From SZUA-430 sp040080835 (lineage in GTDB: Bacteria > Pseudomonadota > Alphaproteobacteria > Micropepsales > Micropepsaceae), in NCBI GenBank assembly GCA_040080835.1, contig JBEBHP010000001.1, positions 434,001-498,000 of the forward strand: a stretch of DNA of 64,000 nucleotides, in the 5' to 3' direction. Made by a program: the position numbers and the translations under genes. A model generated the notes under the pieces. That model was not told where the DNA came from, did no database searches, and saw nothing but the letters and a program-made list of their open reading frames with translations. Of the stretch, positions 50,535 to 59,689 are shown piece after piece (within the stretch, counting starts at the first letter, position 1; every line of letters starts with the position of its first letter).

Positions 50535-51497
50535 ATGAAAGCCGCTGTCTACTACGAGAATGGCCCGCCGACTGTCTTCAAGTATGAGGACGTGGAAGAT
50601 CCCTTCTGCTACGCACCAGGCGTCGTCATCAAGGTGGAAGCCGTCAGCATTGAAGGCGGCGACACCCTGAATCGTTTGGGTGGGCCGCTGATCACGACAC
50701 CGCACATCGTTGGCTATCAGGCAGCTGGCACCATCGTTCAGGTTGGCAAGGAAGTCACTGATCTCAAGCTTGGCCAGAAAGTCGTCACCGTCAACGCTTT
50801 CGGGTCACACGCGGAACTGCGTGCAGTCCCGGCACGCAATGCCTGGCTGGTACCTGATGGCTTCGATGTCAGACAGGCATCCGCAATCCCCGTCCCCTTC
50901 GGAACGGCGGACGACTGCCTGTTTGAGTTCGGAAGGCTCAAGGCAGGCGAAACGGTTCTGGTACAGGCAGGTGCAGGCGCCGTTGGCATCGCCGCAATTC
51001 AGCTCGCCAAACGCGCAGGCGCCCGCGTACTCGCAACCGCGTCCTCCGATGATCGCCTAGAGAAACTCAAGCCACTGGGCATGGATCACGGGATCAACTA
51101 CGTGAAGCAGGACATCGTCACCGAAGTGATGAAACTGACCAAAGACCAGGGCGTAGATCTGATCGTCGACCCCGTGGGCGGTTCAACGCTTCAGAAGGGA
51201 CTGGCGGCCCTTGCTCATCGCGGTCGCATTTCGATGGTCGGAAGGGCCGGTCGCGAGCCCATGACGGTAGACGTTCAAAGCCTGATGGCAGGCAACCGTT
51301 CACTGACGGGCGTGTTCCTGGGTGCCGAAATCATGACAGACCGCGTGCACAACATGATCCAGCGCCATATTGACGATGCGGCCGCCGGTAAACTCAAGGT
51401 CGTCATCGACAAGACATTCTCTCTGAAGGACGCAGCAGCGGCGCACGCCTACATCGAAAGCCGCAAGGCAGTTGGGCGCGTTCTGTTGATTCCTTGA
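50535..51497 (+). CDS. Zinc-independent quinone oxidoreductase/MDR-family dehydrogenase (320 aa)
   Basis: Medium-chain reductase fold: GroES-like domain ('KAAVYYENGPPTVFKYEDVE', 'VGYQAAGTIVQVGKEVTDLK'), nucleotide fold with 'VLVQAGAGAVGIAAIQLAKR', and 'GRISMVGRAGREPMTVDVQS'. No structural-zinc Cys cluster, so a zeta-crystallin/QOR-like NADPH:quinone or enone reductase is likely. AAGGAAGCC lies just before the ATG. Convergent with the next operon, with a hairpin between. Confidence 0.9.
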   Translation: MKAAVYYENGPPTVFKYEDVEDPFCYAPGVVIKVEAVSIEGGDTLNRLGGPLITTPHIVGYQAAGTIVQVGKEVTDLKLGQKVVTVNAFGSHAELRAVPARNAWLVPDGFDVRQASAIPVPFGTADDCLFEFGRLKAGETVLVQAGAGAVGIAAIQLAKRAGARVLATASSDDRLEKLKPLGMDHGINYVKQDIVTEVMKLTKDQGVDLIVDPVGGSTLQKGLAALAHRGRISMVGRAGREPMTVDVQSLMAGNRSLTGVFLGAEIMTDRVHNMIQRHIDDAAAGKLKVVIDKTFSLKDAAAAHAYIESRKAVGRVLLIP

Positions 51498-51503
51498 AGG
51501 ATC

Positions 51504-51534
51504 GGGGCGCCTCTCCATCGTAAGGCGCCTCCCC
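51504..51534. terminator. GC-rich hairpin between convergent genes
   Basis: GGCGCCT and AGGCGCC (7-bp perfect stem, extended by a G-run and C-run) lie between the stops at 51497 and 51541. It has no good T-run, but placement suits a shared transcription end. Confidence 0.5.
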
Positions 51535-51540
51535 TCTCGA

Positions 51541-53034
51541 CTAGAACTTGCCGCCCGTCCTGAACCCGCCGCCTTTGAAACCACCGCCTGTGCGGAAACC
51601 TCCGCCACCGAAGCCTCCCCCACCCGATCCGCCGGGAAACTTTGGCATTGAGGATGAGGGGAACCGGAAACGTGGTCGATCGCGCTGACCCCACGGGCCG
51701 CGTTCTCCGCGATCATCATCGTCGTCATCATCTTCCCAGTCGCGCCTGCGATGAGCGTTGCGAAGCACTTCCCAGAGCACGCCACTCTGCAGGGCCCCGC
51801 CAATGATCCCACCCAGGATGCTGCCGATGACGTCTGGCCCGTTGACTTCAAACTGGCTGTTCGAGCGGTCAAACCGGTTCGTGCGCATCTGGTCTCGCAC
51901 GGTTTCCAGTTCTCCACGCCGCCGCGCCGCCTCGCGCGCTTCATCCCGGATTTTCGCGACTTCTGCATCAGCCTTCGCGATTGCATTCTGAGTCTTTTCG
52001 ACCTGCTGCACCAGGCGATCATCTTCCGGCATGTTGGTCTGACGCGCCTCCTGGTACAAGGTCTGAAGGCTCTCCAGGGCAACCGCCTGTGAAAGAACTG
52101 CAAGCGCATCACCATGCGCCTTGCGATCGCCATCCCCCTGCAGCGCTGCTTTTTCCTGATCCAGCGCTGACATCGCTTGCTGCGCCATTGCAAGCGTGTC
52201 TGCGCTTTTGCGCAACGCCGCTTCAGCTTCGGTCAGCACCGCTTCCATGGGAACGATCCCGGCCCTGACAAGCGCGTCACGCTCAATATTTTCCAGCGTC
52301 ACATCCGCCTGCTGCGCCAGTGCTTGCGATTCCTGCGCATGTTCGCGCAACCGCGCCGGAATCTCGTTCAGCAACGCATAGTTCGGTCTCGCCGCATCAT
52401 ACCCGACCAGAACTGCAACCTTCCTGTCAAGGAACCGCACAAAATTCCCCGCGTGATAGTCAGCCGAGCCAAACTTCCGCTTCCACAGATACAGGAAAAG
52501 CGGATCGCTCTCGTACGGCTTGCGCTTCACGTCCCGATCAGCCTCGGCCTGCGTTGCCTTTGCATCGGCCGCAGTGGCGGTATCGACCGCCTCCTTCACC
52601 TTCGCCTGTTGCACAGCCCAGGTCGCATCAGACCTCATCTCGCTTTCGACGCGCTGCTGCAGCGCTACAATTGGCGTCTTGGCGGATTGCACTGCCGCCG
52701 TCTTGTCCCTGTAGTCGCTCTCAGCCGACACCACGACGCTCTGCGCGCCGCCACACCGGATCAGAATCTGGTCAAGCTTTGCCTTGTGGCTGCGCATGAG
52801 TTCAAGCGCACGCCGCTCGGCAGCGTCAAGCTCGCCAACCACCTGGTTGCGCATGAGCACATCCAGGCGCACCAGCGCCAGCCCCTTGAAGCTCTCAGCC
52901 AATTGCTTGCGCAAGCGCTCGGCTTCGCCAGCAGCAGAGCTCAGCACCTGCGTCAGGCGAGATTCATTGTCCCGCGCGCCGGCAATCGCACTCTCAACCG
53001 AAGTCATCGTGTCACGACCGTTGACGATCATCAC
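51541..53034 (-). CDS. Coiled-coil protein with glycine-rich C-terminus, unknown function (497 aa)
   Basis: Residues 1-390 are mostly helical coiled coil rich in Ala, Glu, Gln, Lys and Arg, with no signal peptide. A short hydrophobic patch lies near 405-420 ('DVIGSILGGIIGGALQSGVL'). Then comes an Asp run (DDDDDDDR), an Arg/Pro stretch and a C-terminal tail built from repeated GGGF units. Such tails are seen on envelope TPM-type proteins, but no TPM domain is present. Its ATG overlaps the preceding gene's stop by four bases; third gene of an operon with a DUF6384-like membrane protein. I do not recognise a family. Confidence 0.65.
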   Translation of the reverse strand: MMIVNGRDTMTSVESAIAGARDNESRLTQVLSSAAGEAERLRKQLAESFKGLALVRLDVLMRNQVVGELDAAERRALELMRSHKAKLDQILIRCGGAQSVVVSAESDYRDKTAAVQSAKTPIVALQQRVESEMRSDATWAVQQAKVKEAVDTATAADAKATQAEADRDVKRKPYESDPLFLYLWKRKFGSADYHAGNFVRFLDRKVAVLVGYDAARPNYALLNEIPARLREHAQESQALAQQADVTLENIERDALVRAGIVPMEAVLTEAEAALRKSADTLAMAQQAMSALDQEKAALQGDGDRKAHGDALAVLSQAVALESLQTLYQEARQTNMPEDDRLVQQVEKTQNAIAKADAEVAKIRDEAREAARRRGELETVRDQMRTNRFDRSNSQFEVNGPDVIGSILGGIIGGALQSGVLWEVLRNAHRRRDWEDDDDDDDRGERGPWGQRDRPRFRFPSSSMPKFPGGSGGGGFGGGGFRTGGGFKGGGFRTGGKF

Positions 53035-53978
53035 TCATCCCACGACGTGATTGCGCCGCCTTCTTTTGCAAAGACATAATGCGGGTCGAGTTCCCCGCGC
53101 GACTTTTTGCCGATCGGATTTTGTTCAACAATTCCATTGTCCAGCTTGTCGCGTTTCACGGCTTCAAAGAAAGACGCCGGCACCCGCACGCCCCACTTGG
53201 AAACAATCGAGACCTTGCCAGTCTCCTCGTTCGTGATCGGCAGCGACAGAATCTCTCCATTCGGTGTCACCGCTTCGACGACAAGGTAATAGTTCCGGGA
53301 GCCAGGATTTGTAAGTGACTCGCGCCAGACACCTGACGTCTCATCAGGACGCGAAATGACATTGACTGAATAGGTCTGCACCAGGCGTCCGCGCAGTCCA
53401 TCCAGCGATGCAATCGCCGCACGTGCACCATCGGCATCCGATTTCGCGAGCGCGGCCTTGCCATCACTTTCCAGACCATCAATTTGCGACAGCACCGCTG
53501 CATCTTTGGTCTCAACCCGCGCCGCCCCCGCCGCCTGGGTCAGCGCCTTCGGCAATCGATCCGAAAGATCGGCCTGCGCTTCCTGCTGCGCGCGCTCGCG
53601 CGGCAGGTCAATCCCGTAATATGCAACGCCCCACAATGCTGTGATTGAAATCAGGATGCCCCCAACCCAGGCGCCAATCAGCCGTCGCCTGACCCAGAAC
53701 AACGCCAGCGTACGCGCCAGACTGGGCGCCGGAGGCGTATAGGCAAAGCGGCTCTCACGCAGCGCCTTGATGCCCTGATCAATCACAACATCGGTAACTT
53801 CAATGCCCTGGCTGTGATAGATCTCGCGCAGGCGCGCCCGCAGCGCCTCGTCGCGATCGCCTTGCGAAAGCTCGCGCTCGACCACAAGCTCGCGATGGCG
53901 GATCGTATCGACCACATCCATCGCAAGCATGAGTTCATCAAGCGTTTGAGGCGCCTTGACCTCAGCGGCGGCAGTCAT
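53031..53978 (-). CDS. DUF6384-like single-span membrane protein (315 aa)
   Basis: Cytosolic N-terminal helical part ('TLDELMLAMDVVDTIRHREL', about 1-90), one membrane helix (about 100-122, 'RRLIGAWVGGILISITALWG'), then an extracytoplasmic part with a helical hairpin (125-200) and a beta domain ('NYYLVVEAVTPNGEILSLPI'). I associate the layout with DUF6384, whose function is unknown. Four-base overlap with the gene on one side and one base shared with the other, so the three genes are tightly coupled. Confidence 0.65.
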   Translation of the reverse strand: MTAAAEVKAPQTLDELMLAMDVVDTIRHRELVVERELSQGDRDEALRARLREIYHSQGIEVTDVVIDQGIKALRESRFAYTPPAPSLARTLALFWVRRRLIGAWVGGILISITALWGVAYYGIDLPRERAQQEAQADLSDRLPKALTQAAGAARVETKDAAVLSQIDGLESDGKAALAKSDADGARAAIASLDGLRGRLVQTYSVNVISRPDETSGVWRESLTNPGSRNYYLVVEAVTPNGEILSLPITNEETGKVSIVSKWGVRVPASFFEAVKRDKLDNGIVEQNPIGKKSRGELDPHYVFAKEGGAITSWDE

Positions 53979-55150
53979 CAGAGGTTGAACGCCTTGCCCT
54001 GCGCGACCAGCGCCGCAAGCCGCTTTTTGCCATCTTCAACGGCGTCACGGATCTCGGCCGAGTTCTGCGTCGAGAGTTTGCGCATCTCTTCAATGATCAC
54101 CTGTGACTTCTCCTGGAAGTTCACGACGCTGTCGACCAGCTTCTTGACGGCGTCTGCGCGAATGGTCGGACCATAACCGGCACGCACGGCCGCTTCCTGC
54201 ACCTTGTCGCCGATCTCGGACAGGACTTCGATCGACTTCGACACGCCTTCCTTCATGGCATTCACGGTCTCGGTCGCTTCGTGCAGGCCAAACATGCCGG
54301 TGAACGACGCCTTGAGTGCCGTTAGCACCGTGTCGTTCGTCGAGAAGAAACTGACCGCCTGCGCATAAATGCGCTCCTTGGCGCTGGTCGTCTGCAGCAG
54401 GCGCGCCATGATCACTTCCGACGTGTTGTACCCGATCGTCAGGTTGTCCGAGAGGTCCTTGGCGATCTGGTAGCGCTTGTCCTCGTCCTGCGTCTGGCGC
54501 AGCACCTCGTCACGAACGAGCTCGAGCTTCGCACGCTCGGCCGGCTCGGTTCCCGCAAACCCCGAAACCGCACCCGCCGCCTCATTCAGTTTCTTTTTTG
54601 CCTCATCAAGCTTCCACTCGGCTTTCTTGAGCACTTCAAGTGCAAGCACTTCAGCCTGCTTCAGCGCCCCACGGAAATCGCGATAGGCCTCCAGGATCGC
54701 ACGCTCGCGTTCGATCTGGTTCTTGGTTTCCTTGGTGACACCCACATAGATCGCGCGGATCTTGTCGAAGCGGTCGGCGACGTCGCCGCGCGTCAGCTTC
54801 ATCCACGAGTTCGTCGCCCGCTCCCAGACGCTGACCTTGCCATCGGAAATCTGGTCGACCATCGCCTTGGCGTCGTCCCGAATCGAGTTGAACCCGTCCG
54901 TGATCAACTTGTAGCGGTCACCGACCGACATCGCAGAAACGTGCTCGCGCACGATCTCGTTGAAGTTGGCCGCCTGGTTCAGCGTGCGTGCGATCACAGC
55001 GATGCGATCGGCATCCAGGTCAGAAATCTGCTGCAGCAGGGCGTTGATAGGGGCTTCCTCGCCCTTTGAGGGGACGATGCCGAGGTCCCTCAGCGTTGTC
55101 ATGGCACGGTCGAGATACTGCATAGGCGAACGAATGACGACGTCGGACAT
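53978..55150 (-). CDS. Large helical protein, first gene of an uncharacterised three-gene operon (390 aa)
   Basis: Almost entirely helical, no signal peptide or membrane span. Starts 'MSDVVIRSPMQYLDRAMTTL'; contains 'AFSRIRAIYVG'-like and 'ALEVLKKAEWKLDEAKKKLN' coiled-coil stretches and a C-terminal 'MRKLSTQNSAEIRDAVEDGK'. The overall style recalls TelA/toxic-anion-resistance helical proteins and is often annotated 'cell surface protein', but no firm family call is possible. Overlaps the start of the DUF6384-like gene by one base (stop/start). Confidence 0.65.
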   Translation of the reverse strand: MSDVVIRSPMQYLDRAMTTLRDLGIVPSKGEEAPINALLQQISDLDADRIAVIARTLNQAANFNEIVREHVSAMSVGDRYKLITDGFNSIRDDAKAMVDQISDGKVSVWERATNSWMKLTRGDVADRFDKIRAIYVGVTKETKNQIERERAILEAYRDFRGALKQAEVLALEVLKKAEWKLDEAKKKLNEAAGAVSGFAGTEPAERAKLELVRDEVLRQTQDEDKRYQIAKDLSDNLTIGYNTSEVIMARLLQTTSAKERIYAQAVSFFSTNDTVLTALKASFTGMFGLHEATETVNAMKEGVSKSIEVLSEIGDKVQEAAVRAGYGPTIRADAVKKLVDSVVNFQEKSQVIIEEMRKLSTQNSAEIRDAVEDGKKRLAALVAQGKAFNL

Positions 55151-55246
55151 GAGCTTCAGCCTCCCGGTAAGCGCGGGGGATCATTTGGGCTATCCGGGGG
55201 CCTAGTACAAGAGACAACCGCAGAATTATTCGCAGAAACCCTTGCG

Positions 55247-55828
55247 CTACCCGCCGCAGCTGATCGTGTCGGCATACCGGTTTTGCGCCGTAAGCTCGGG
55301 CTTCACGGCAATTCCCATGAACTTCGTCGTATAGATCGGAGCATCACATTCGACCGTTGCGAAATAGCTATCGATCAGGATCGTAAGGTTGCCGGTCACG
55401 GATTTGATCTTCTTGAGCTTCACCTGTTTGACCACATCCGGTGCGATCACCTTCGAAAGAAACTCTTGCACGTTCGAGAAGTAGAAGCCCATCACGGGCC
55501 CTCGCTCGTTCCAGTACGGCAGCAGCGCGCGCGACGCGTCATCGGGCACGAAATAAAGATCAGGCGGTGCATTGGGCACGCCAACCTCTTCCGCCGGGCT
55601 GTTGTGCCCATAGACATACTTGCCCGAAATCTGCGCCGAGCCTTCAAAATACACGCCGTCAATGGTGCGCTTGGTAAGCTTGAAAGGGCTCTGCTTCGGC
55701 AGCGCATAGACAATGCCCTGCTGCGCATTCTTCAGAAGCCTGACCGCAGGCACAGCCTCACCAGCCTGCACGCACGGCAGCGTCACAAGGCCCAATGTAA
55801 GAGCCAGCGCCACAATTCGTTTCATCAC
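55247..55828 (-). CDS. Exported protein of unknown function (193 aa)
   Basis: Signal peptide (MMKRIVALALTLGLVTLPCV..., cleavage near QAGEA). The mature part of about 170 residues is beta-rich: 'FKLTKRTIDGVYFEGSAQIS', 'DLYFVPDDASRALLPYWNER', 'GFYFSNVQEFLSK', with Cys in 'TVECDAPIY' and 'DTISCGG' that could pair. Probably periplasmic. No family recognised; not obviously tied to either neighbouring operon. Confidence 0.7.
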   Translation of the reverse strand: MMKRIVALALTLGLVTLPCVQAGEAVPAVRLLKNAQQGIVYALPKQSPFKLTKRTIDGVYFEGSAQISGKYVYGHNSPAEEVGVPNAPPDLYFVPDDASRALLPYWNERGPVMGFYFSNVQEFLSKVIAPDVVKQVKLKKIKSVTGNLTILIDSYFATVECDAPIYTTKFMGIAVKPELTAQNRYADTISCGG

Positions 55829-55900
55829 TCAGTACCTCTTTCCGACCCCGAGTGTGCACACTCTTCTGGGCAGAAATGGGGCGCCAAAATGAACGCTAAT

Positions 55901-57301
55901 TCATACGTGAATAGCGTGCCCCAGCGCCTTCAGCGCGCTCTCGTGGAAGGCTTCGCTCAGCGTGGGATGCACGTGAATCGTGCCGGCCACATCTTCAAGC
56001 AGCGCGCCCATCTCCAGCGCCAGCGCGAACTCCGATGACAGCTCCGACACGTGGCTGCCAACTGCCTGGATGCCAAGCACGCGATGGTCGCTCTTGCGCG
56101 CAACGATGCGAACGAAGCCGCCATTGTCCGCGCCATCCATCGACAGCGCGCGCCCGCTGGCCGAGAACGGGAACTGCCCGACGATCGTCTCCTCGCCAGT
56201 CTTCGCGGCCTCGGCAGGTGACAGTCCCGCGCTCACGATCTCGGGCTCGGTAAAGCAGACGGCAGCAATCGCCACCGGATTGAAGCGCCGCTTGTGGCCC
56301 GCAATGATCTCGGCCACCATCTCGCCCTGCGCAGACGCCTTGTGCGCCAGCATCGGCTCGCCCACCAGATCGCCAATTGCCCACACATCGCGCATCGACG
56401 TACGGCACTGGTCGTCAACCTTCACGAAGCGCCCGGTCATGTCGACGGCCATGTTCTCAAGCCCCCACCCTTGCGTGTTCGGCTTGCGACCAACAGTGAC
56501 AAGAATCTTGTCCGCCAGAATTTCGAGAGGCTTTCCATCCGCCGTCTCTATGACGAGCGCAGTGCCCTTCTTGCCCGTCTCGGCAGCTTTCGCCTTCGCA
56601 CCCAGATGCAGCGTCACGCCATTGCGATCGAGCCAGCGCTTCACTGGCGCAACCAGGTCAGCATCGTACAATGGCAGGATCTGCTTCTCGGCCTCGACGA
56701 TCGTGACCTTCGAACCCAGCTTGGCGAACGCGATGCCAAGCTCAAGCCCGATATAGCCCGCGCCCACGACCGCGAGGTTCGCAGGCAGCGTCTCAAGCGA
56801 CAGCGCCTCGGTCGAGGAAATGACTAGCCCGCCAAACTTCATGAACGGCAGCTCAACTGCCAGCGAGCCATTCGCGAGGATCACGTGCTCGGCCTGGATC
56901 GTCGTGTCGCCAACCTTGCAGGTCTTCGCATCCGAGAACATCGCAAAGCCATTCACCACGCGCACCTTCGCGCGTTTGAGCAGACCACCCACGCCCGTGT
57001 TCAGGCGATTGACGATGCCTTCCTTCCACTTCACGGTCTCGCCAAAGTTCAGCGACGGCGCCGCATTCAGCTTCACGCCGTGCACGGACTTTTCCGCAGC
57101 GTGGCGCATGCTCTCGAACTCACCCGCCACGTGAATAATCGCCTTCGACGGAATACATCCGCGGATCAGGCACGTGCCACCAAGCTTGTCACCTTCGACA
57201 ATCGTCGTATCCAGCCCCAGCTGCCCCGCTCTGATCGCCGCCACATAGCCCCCAGGGCCACCGCCAACCACCAGCACTTTTGTTTTGATATTCTCAGCCA
57301 T
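55901..57301 (-). CDS. lpdV: Dihydrolipoyl dehydrogenase, E3 of the branched-chain complex (466 aa)
   Basis: FAD fold at the start ('KVLVVGGGPGGYVAAIRAGQ'), redox-active disulphide Cys44/Cys49 in 'GGTCLIRGCIPSKA', NAD fold 'LAVVGAGYIGLELGIAFAKL', and C-terminal 'HVHPTLSEAFHESALKAL' with the active-site His-Glu pair. Reoxidises lipoyl groups on E2. It follows the E2 gene on the same strand and is separated from it by a palindromic element, so it is likely the complex-specific E3 (V-type) but could serve other complexes. Confidence 0.95.
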   Translation of the reverse strand: MAENIKTKVLVVGGGPGGYVAAIRAGQLGLDTTIVEGDKLGGTCLIRGCIPSKAIIHVAGEFESMRHAAEKSVHGVKLNAAPSLNFGETVKWKEGIVNRLNTGVGGLLKRAKVRVVNGFAMFSDAKTCKVGDTTIQAEHVILANGSLAVELPFMKFGGLVISSTEALSLETLPANLAVVGAGYIGLELGIAFAKLGSKVTIVEAEKQILPLYDADLVAPVKRWLDRNGVTLHLGAKAKAAETGKKGTALVIETADGKPLEILADKILVTVGRKPNTQGWGLENMAVDMTGRFVKVDDQCRTSMRDVWAIGDLVGEPMLAHKASAQGEMVAEIIAGHKRRFNPVAIAAVCFTEPEIVSAGLSPAEAAKTGEETIVGQFPFSASGRALSMDGADNGGFVRIVARKSDHRVLGIQAVGSHVSELSSEFALALEMGALLEDVAGTIHVHPTLSEAFHESALKALGHAIHV

Positions 57302-57308
57302 TGCCTAC

Positions 57309-57386
57309 CCTGGGACCGCGGACATCCTGTCCGCATTTTTCCTTCTTCAACCAAAAAAGTGCGGACAGGATGTCCGCGCTCCCAGG
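57309..57386. repeat. 27-bp inverted repeat between E2 and lpd genes
   Basis: Arms 57309-57335 and 57360-57386 are complementary with one mismatch, 24-base T/A-rich spacer. Each arm contains GCGGACA-TCC-TGTCCGC. It shares the CCTGGGAGCGCGG opening with the element at 29609-29712; where that one has GGGC/GCCC stems this has GGAC/GTCC, a compensated change. Confidence 0.88.
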
Positions 57387-57389
57387 TTC

Positions 57390-58667
57390 CTACATGAACA
57401 TCAGCGCCGGATGCTCCAGCAGAGCCTTCACGCGCTGGATGAACTGCGCTGCGTCATAGCCATCAACCACGCGGTGATCGAACGACGACGACAGGTTCAT
57501 CATCTTGCGCACAACGATCATGCCGTCTCGCACGACCGGCCGGTCAACGATCGCGTTAGGTCCGATGATGGCAACTTCCGGATGATTGATCACGGGCGTC
57601 GTCACCACGCCGCCAATGGGACCCAGGCTCGTGATCGTGATCGTCGAACCCGAGAGCTCGTCACGCGTCGCCTTGTTGTCACGCGCAGCACCCGACACGC
57701 GCGCGACTTCAGCCGCGGCCTGCCACATATCCATCGCCTCGGCGTGCTTCACCACCGGCACGATCAGCCCGTTCGCCGTCTGCGTCGCAATACCGATATG
57801 GACCGGATGAAAGCGATGCACGACGCCCGCCTCGTCATCAAACCGCGCATTGATCTGCGGAAACTCCGGCAACACCTTGACCAGCACGCGCATCAGGAAT
57901 GGCAGCAGCGTCAGCTTCGGCTGGTCCTTCTGCTTCGTTGCGTTCATGTGCGACCGCAGTGCCTCAAGCTCGGTCATGTCGATTTCCTCGACATAGGCAA
58001 AATGCGGAATGCGGCGCTTGGCGTCCTGCATCTTCTCTGCAATCTTGCGGCGCAGGCCGATCACCTTGATCTCTTCCGTGCCTTCACGCTGCACGAACCC
58101 GCCCGGCACCGGCCCCGTCGGTGCCCCGCGCGCAATGTGGGTATCGAGATCCGCATGCGTGACGCGCGCACCCGGTCCACTGCCGTGCACAAACTGCAAT
58201 TGCACGCCGAGCTCAAGCGCGCGCTGCCGAACGGCGGGCGACGCAAGCGGCTTGTCACCAAACTTGCGCGGCGCGGCCGGAGCAGTCTCAACCTTCGCAG
58301 CCTCAACCACCGGCGCGGCCTTCGGCACAGGTGCAGCCTTCTTCTCTTCCAGTTTTGGCGCATGCGGCGGCGGTGCGGGCGACTTCGCAGTCCCGTTGCC
58401 CTTCACGGCAGCCTCGTTCCCTGCCCCTTCCACTTCCAGCTCCACCAGCGGCGCACCAACCGGCGCCATCGCGCCAGGCTCACCATGCAGCGACAACACC
58501 TTGCCGCCGACCGGAGACGTCATCTCAACCGTCGCCTTGTCCGTCATCACATCGACCAGATGCTGGTCCTCGTTGATTACATCGCCAACCTTCACGTGCC
58601 AGGCGACGATCTCGGCCTCGGCCGTGCCTTCGCCAACATCCGGTAGCTTGAAAATGAATTTGCCCAT
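57390..58667 (-). CDS. bkdB: Branched-chain 2-oxoacid dehydrogenase E2, lipoamide acyltransferase (425 aa)
   Basis: One lipoyl domain with Lys44 in 'VMTDKATVEMTSPVGG', an Ala/Pro/Lys linker, an E1/E3-binding domain ('LASPAVRQRALELGVQLQFV', about 145-185) and the acyltransferase core ending in 'SSFDHRVVDGYDAAQF' with the catalytic His. Motif 'MPDVGEG' (here LPDVGEGTAEAEI) is the branched-chain type. Start at ATG 58667, five bases after the E1beta stop; a longer frame reaches 58736. Confidence 0.94.
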   Translation of the reverse strand: MGKFIFKLPDVGEGTAEAEIVAWHVKVGDVINEDQHLVDVMTDKATVEMTSPVGGKVLSLHGEPGAMAPVGAPLVELEVEGAGNEAAVKGNGTAKSPAPPPHAPKLEEKKAAPVPKAAPVVEAAKVETAPAAPRKFGDKPLASPAVRQRALELGVQLQFVHGSGPGARVTHADLDTHIARGAPTGPVPGGFVQREGTEEIKVIGLRRKIAEKMQDAKRRIPHFAYVEEIDMTELEALRSHMNATKQKDQPKLTLLPFLMRVLVKVLPEFPQINARFDDEAGVVHRFHPVHIGIATQTANGLIVPVVKHAEAMDMWQAAAEVARVSGAARDNKATRDELSGSTITITSLGPIGGVVTTPVINHPEVAIIGPNAIVDRPVVRDGMIVVRKMMNLSSSFDHRVVDGYDAAQFIQRVKALLEHPALMFM

Positions 58668-58672
58668 GGGTC

Positions 58673-59686
58673 TCAGGCCTCCAGCACGCGCCGCATGGCG
58701 TCGCCGATTCGTTGCGGTCCCGGAAAGTACTGCCATTCAAAGGCGTGTGGATACGGCGTATCCCAGCCTGTGACTCGCTGGATCGGCGCTTCCAGCTGAT
58801 AGAAACAGTTCTCCTGCACCAGCGCCGACAGCTCGGCACCAAAGCCGCTCGTCTTCGTCGCCTCATGCACGATCACGCAGCGCCCGGTCTTCTCGATCGA
58901 CTGCATGATGGTTTCCATGTCGACCGGCCAGATCGTGCGCAGGTCAATGATCTCGGCGTCAATGCCGGTATCAACCGCCGCAGCCAGCGCCACATGCACC
59001 ATCGTGCCATAGGCAAGCACGGTGACAGCCTCGCCTGCGCGCGCAATGCCGGCCTTGCCAAGCGGCACCGTGTAATAGCCATCCGGCACGTCGCTCGCCG
59101 GATGCTTGTTCCAGGCCTGCACCGGCTTGTCGTGATGACCATCAAACGGCCCGTTGTAGATACGCTTCGGCTCGAAAAACATCACCGGATCGTCATCTTC
59201 GATCGACGCAATCAGCAAGCCCTTCGCATCATAAGGGTTGGACGGGATCACGGTCTTCAGGCCGCAGACATGCGTGAACAGCGCCTCCGGGCTCTGGCTG
59301 TGCGTCTGTCCGCCAAAGATACCGCCACCATAAGGCGAGCGCAGCGTGATCGGCGACGTGAAGTCCGCCGCCGAGCGATAGCGCAACCGCGCTGCCTCCG
59401 ACACAATCTGGTCATAGGCGGGATAAATATAGTCGGCAAACTGGATCTCCACCACGGGCCTGAGGCCATAGGCGCCCATGCCAATGGCCGTCGCGACAAT
59501 GCCGCTCTCGCCGATCGGCGTATCAAAGCAGCGCTGTATGCCGTGCTTCTTCTGCAGGCCTTCCGTCGCGCGGAACACGCCACCAAAAAAACCAACGTCC
59601 TCACCGAACACCAGCACGTTCGGATCACGCGTCAGCATGACATCCATTGCCGAGTTCAGCGCCTGGATCATGTTCATCGTGGCCAT
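58673..59686 (-). CDS. bkdA2: Branched-chain 2-oxoacid dehydrogenase E1 beta subunit (337 aa)
   Basis: Transketolase-like beta subunit: 'NMIQALNSAMDVMLTRDPNV', 'VLVFGEDVGFFGGVFRATEG', 'RPVVEIQFADYIYPAYDQIV', 'SPYGGGIFGGQTHSQSPEAL' and the C-terminal 'YPHAFEWQYFPGPQRIGDAM'. Sequence is of the branched-chain rather than pyruvate type. Pairs with E1alpha encoded three bases upstream to decarboxylate valine, leucine and isoleucine 2-oxoacids. Confidence 0.94.
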   Translation of the reverse strand: MATMNMIQALNSAMDVMLTRDPNVLVFGEDVGFFGGVFRATEGLQKKHGIQRCFDTPIGESGIVATAIGMGAYGLRPVVEIQFADYIYPAYDQIVSEAARLRYRSAADFTSPITLRSPYGGGIFGGQTHSQSPEALFTHVCGLKTVIPSNPYDAKGLLIASIEDDDPVMFFEPKRIYNGPFDGHHDKPVQAWNKHPASDVPDGYYTVPLGKAGIARAGEAVTVLAYGTMVHVALAAAVDTGIDAEIIDLRTIWPVDMETIMQSIEKTGRCVIVHEATKTSGFGAELSALVQENCFYQLEAPIQRVTGWDTPYPHAFEWQYFPGPQRIGDAMRRVLEA

Positions 59687-59689
59687 GGC

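Noticed and set aside
57285..58646. 453-codon open frame antisense to bkdB
   Set aside because: Shadow of the E2 gene; His/Arg-rich low-quality sequence.
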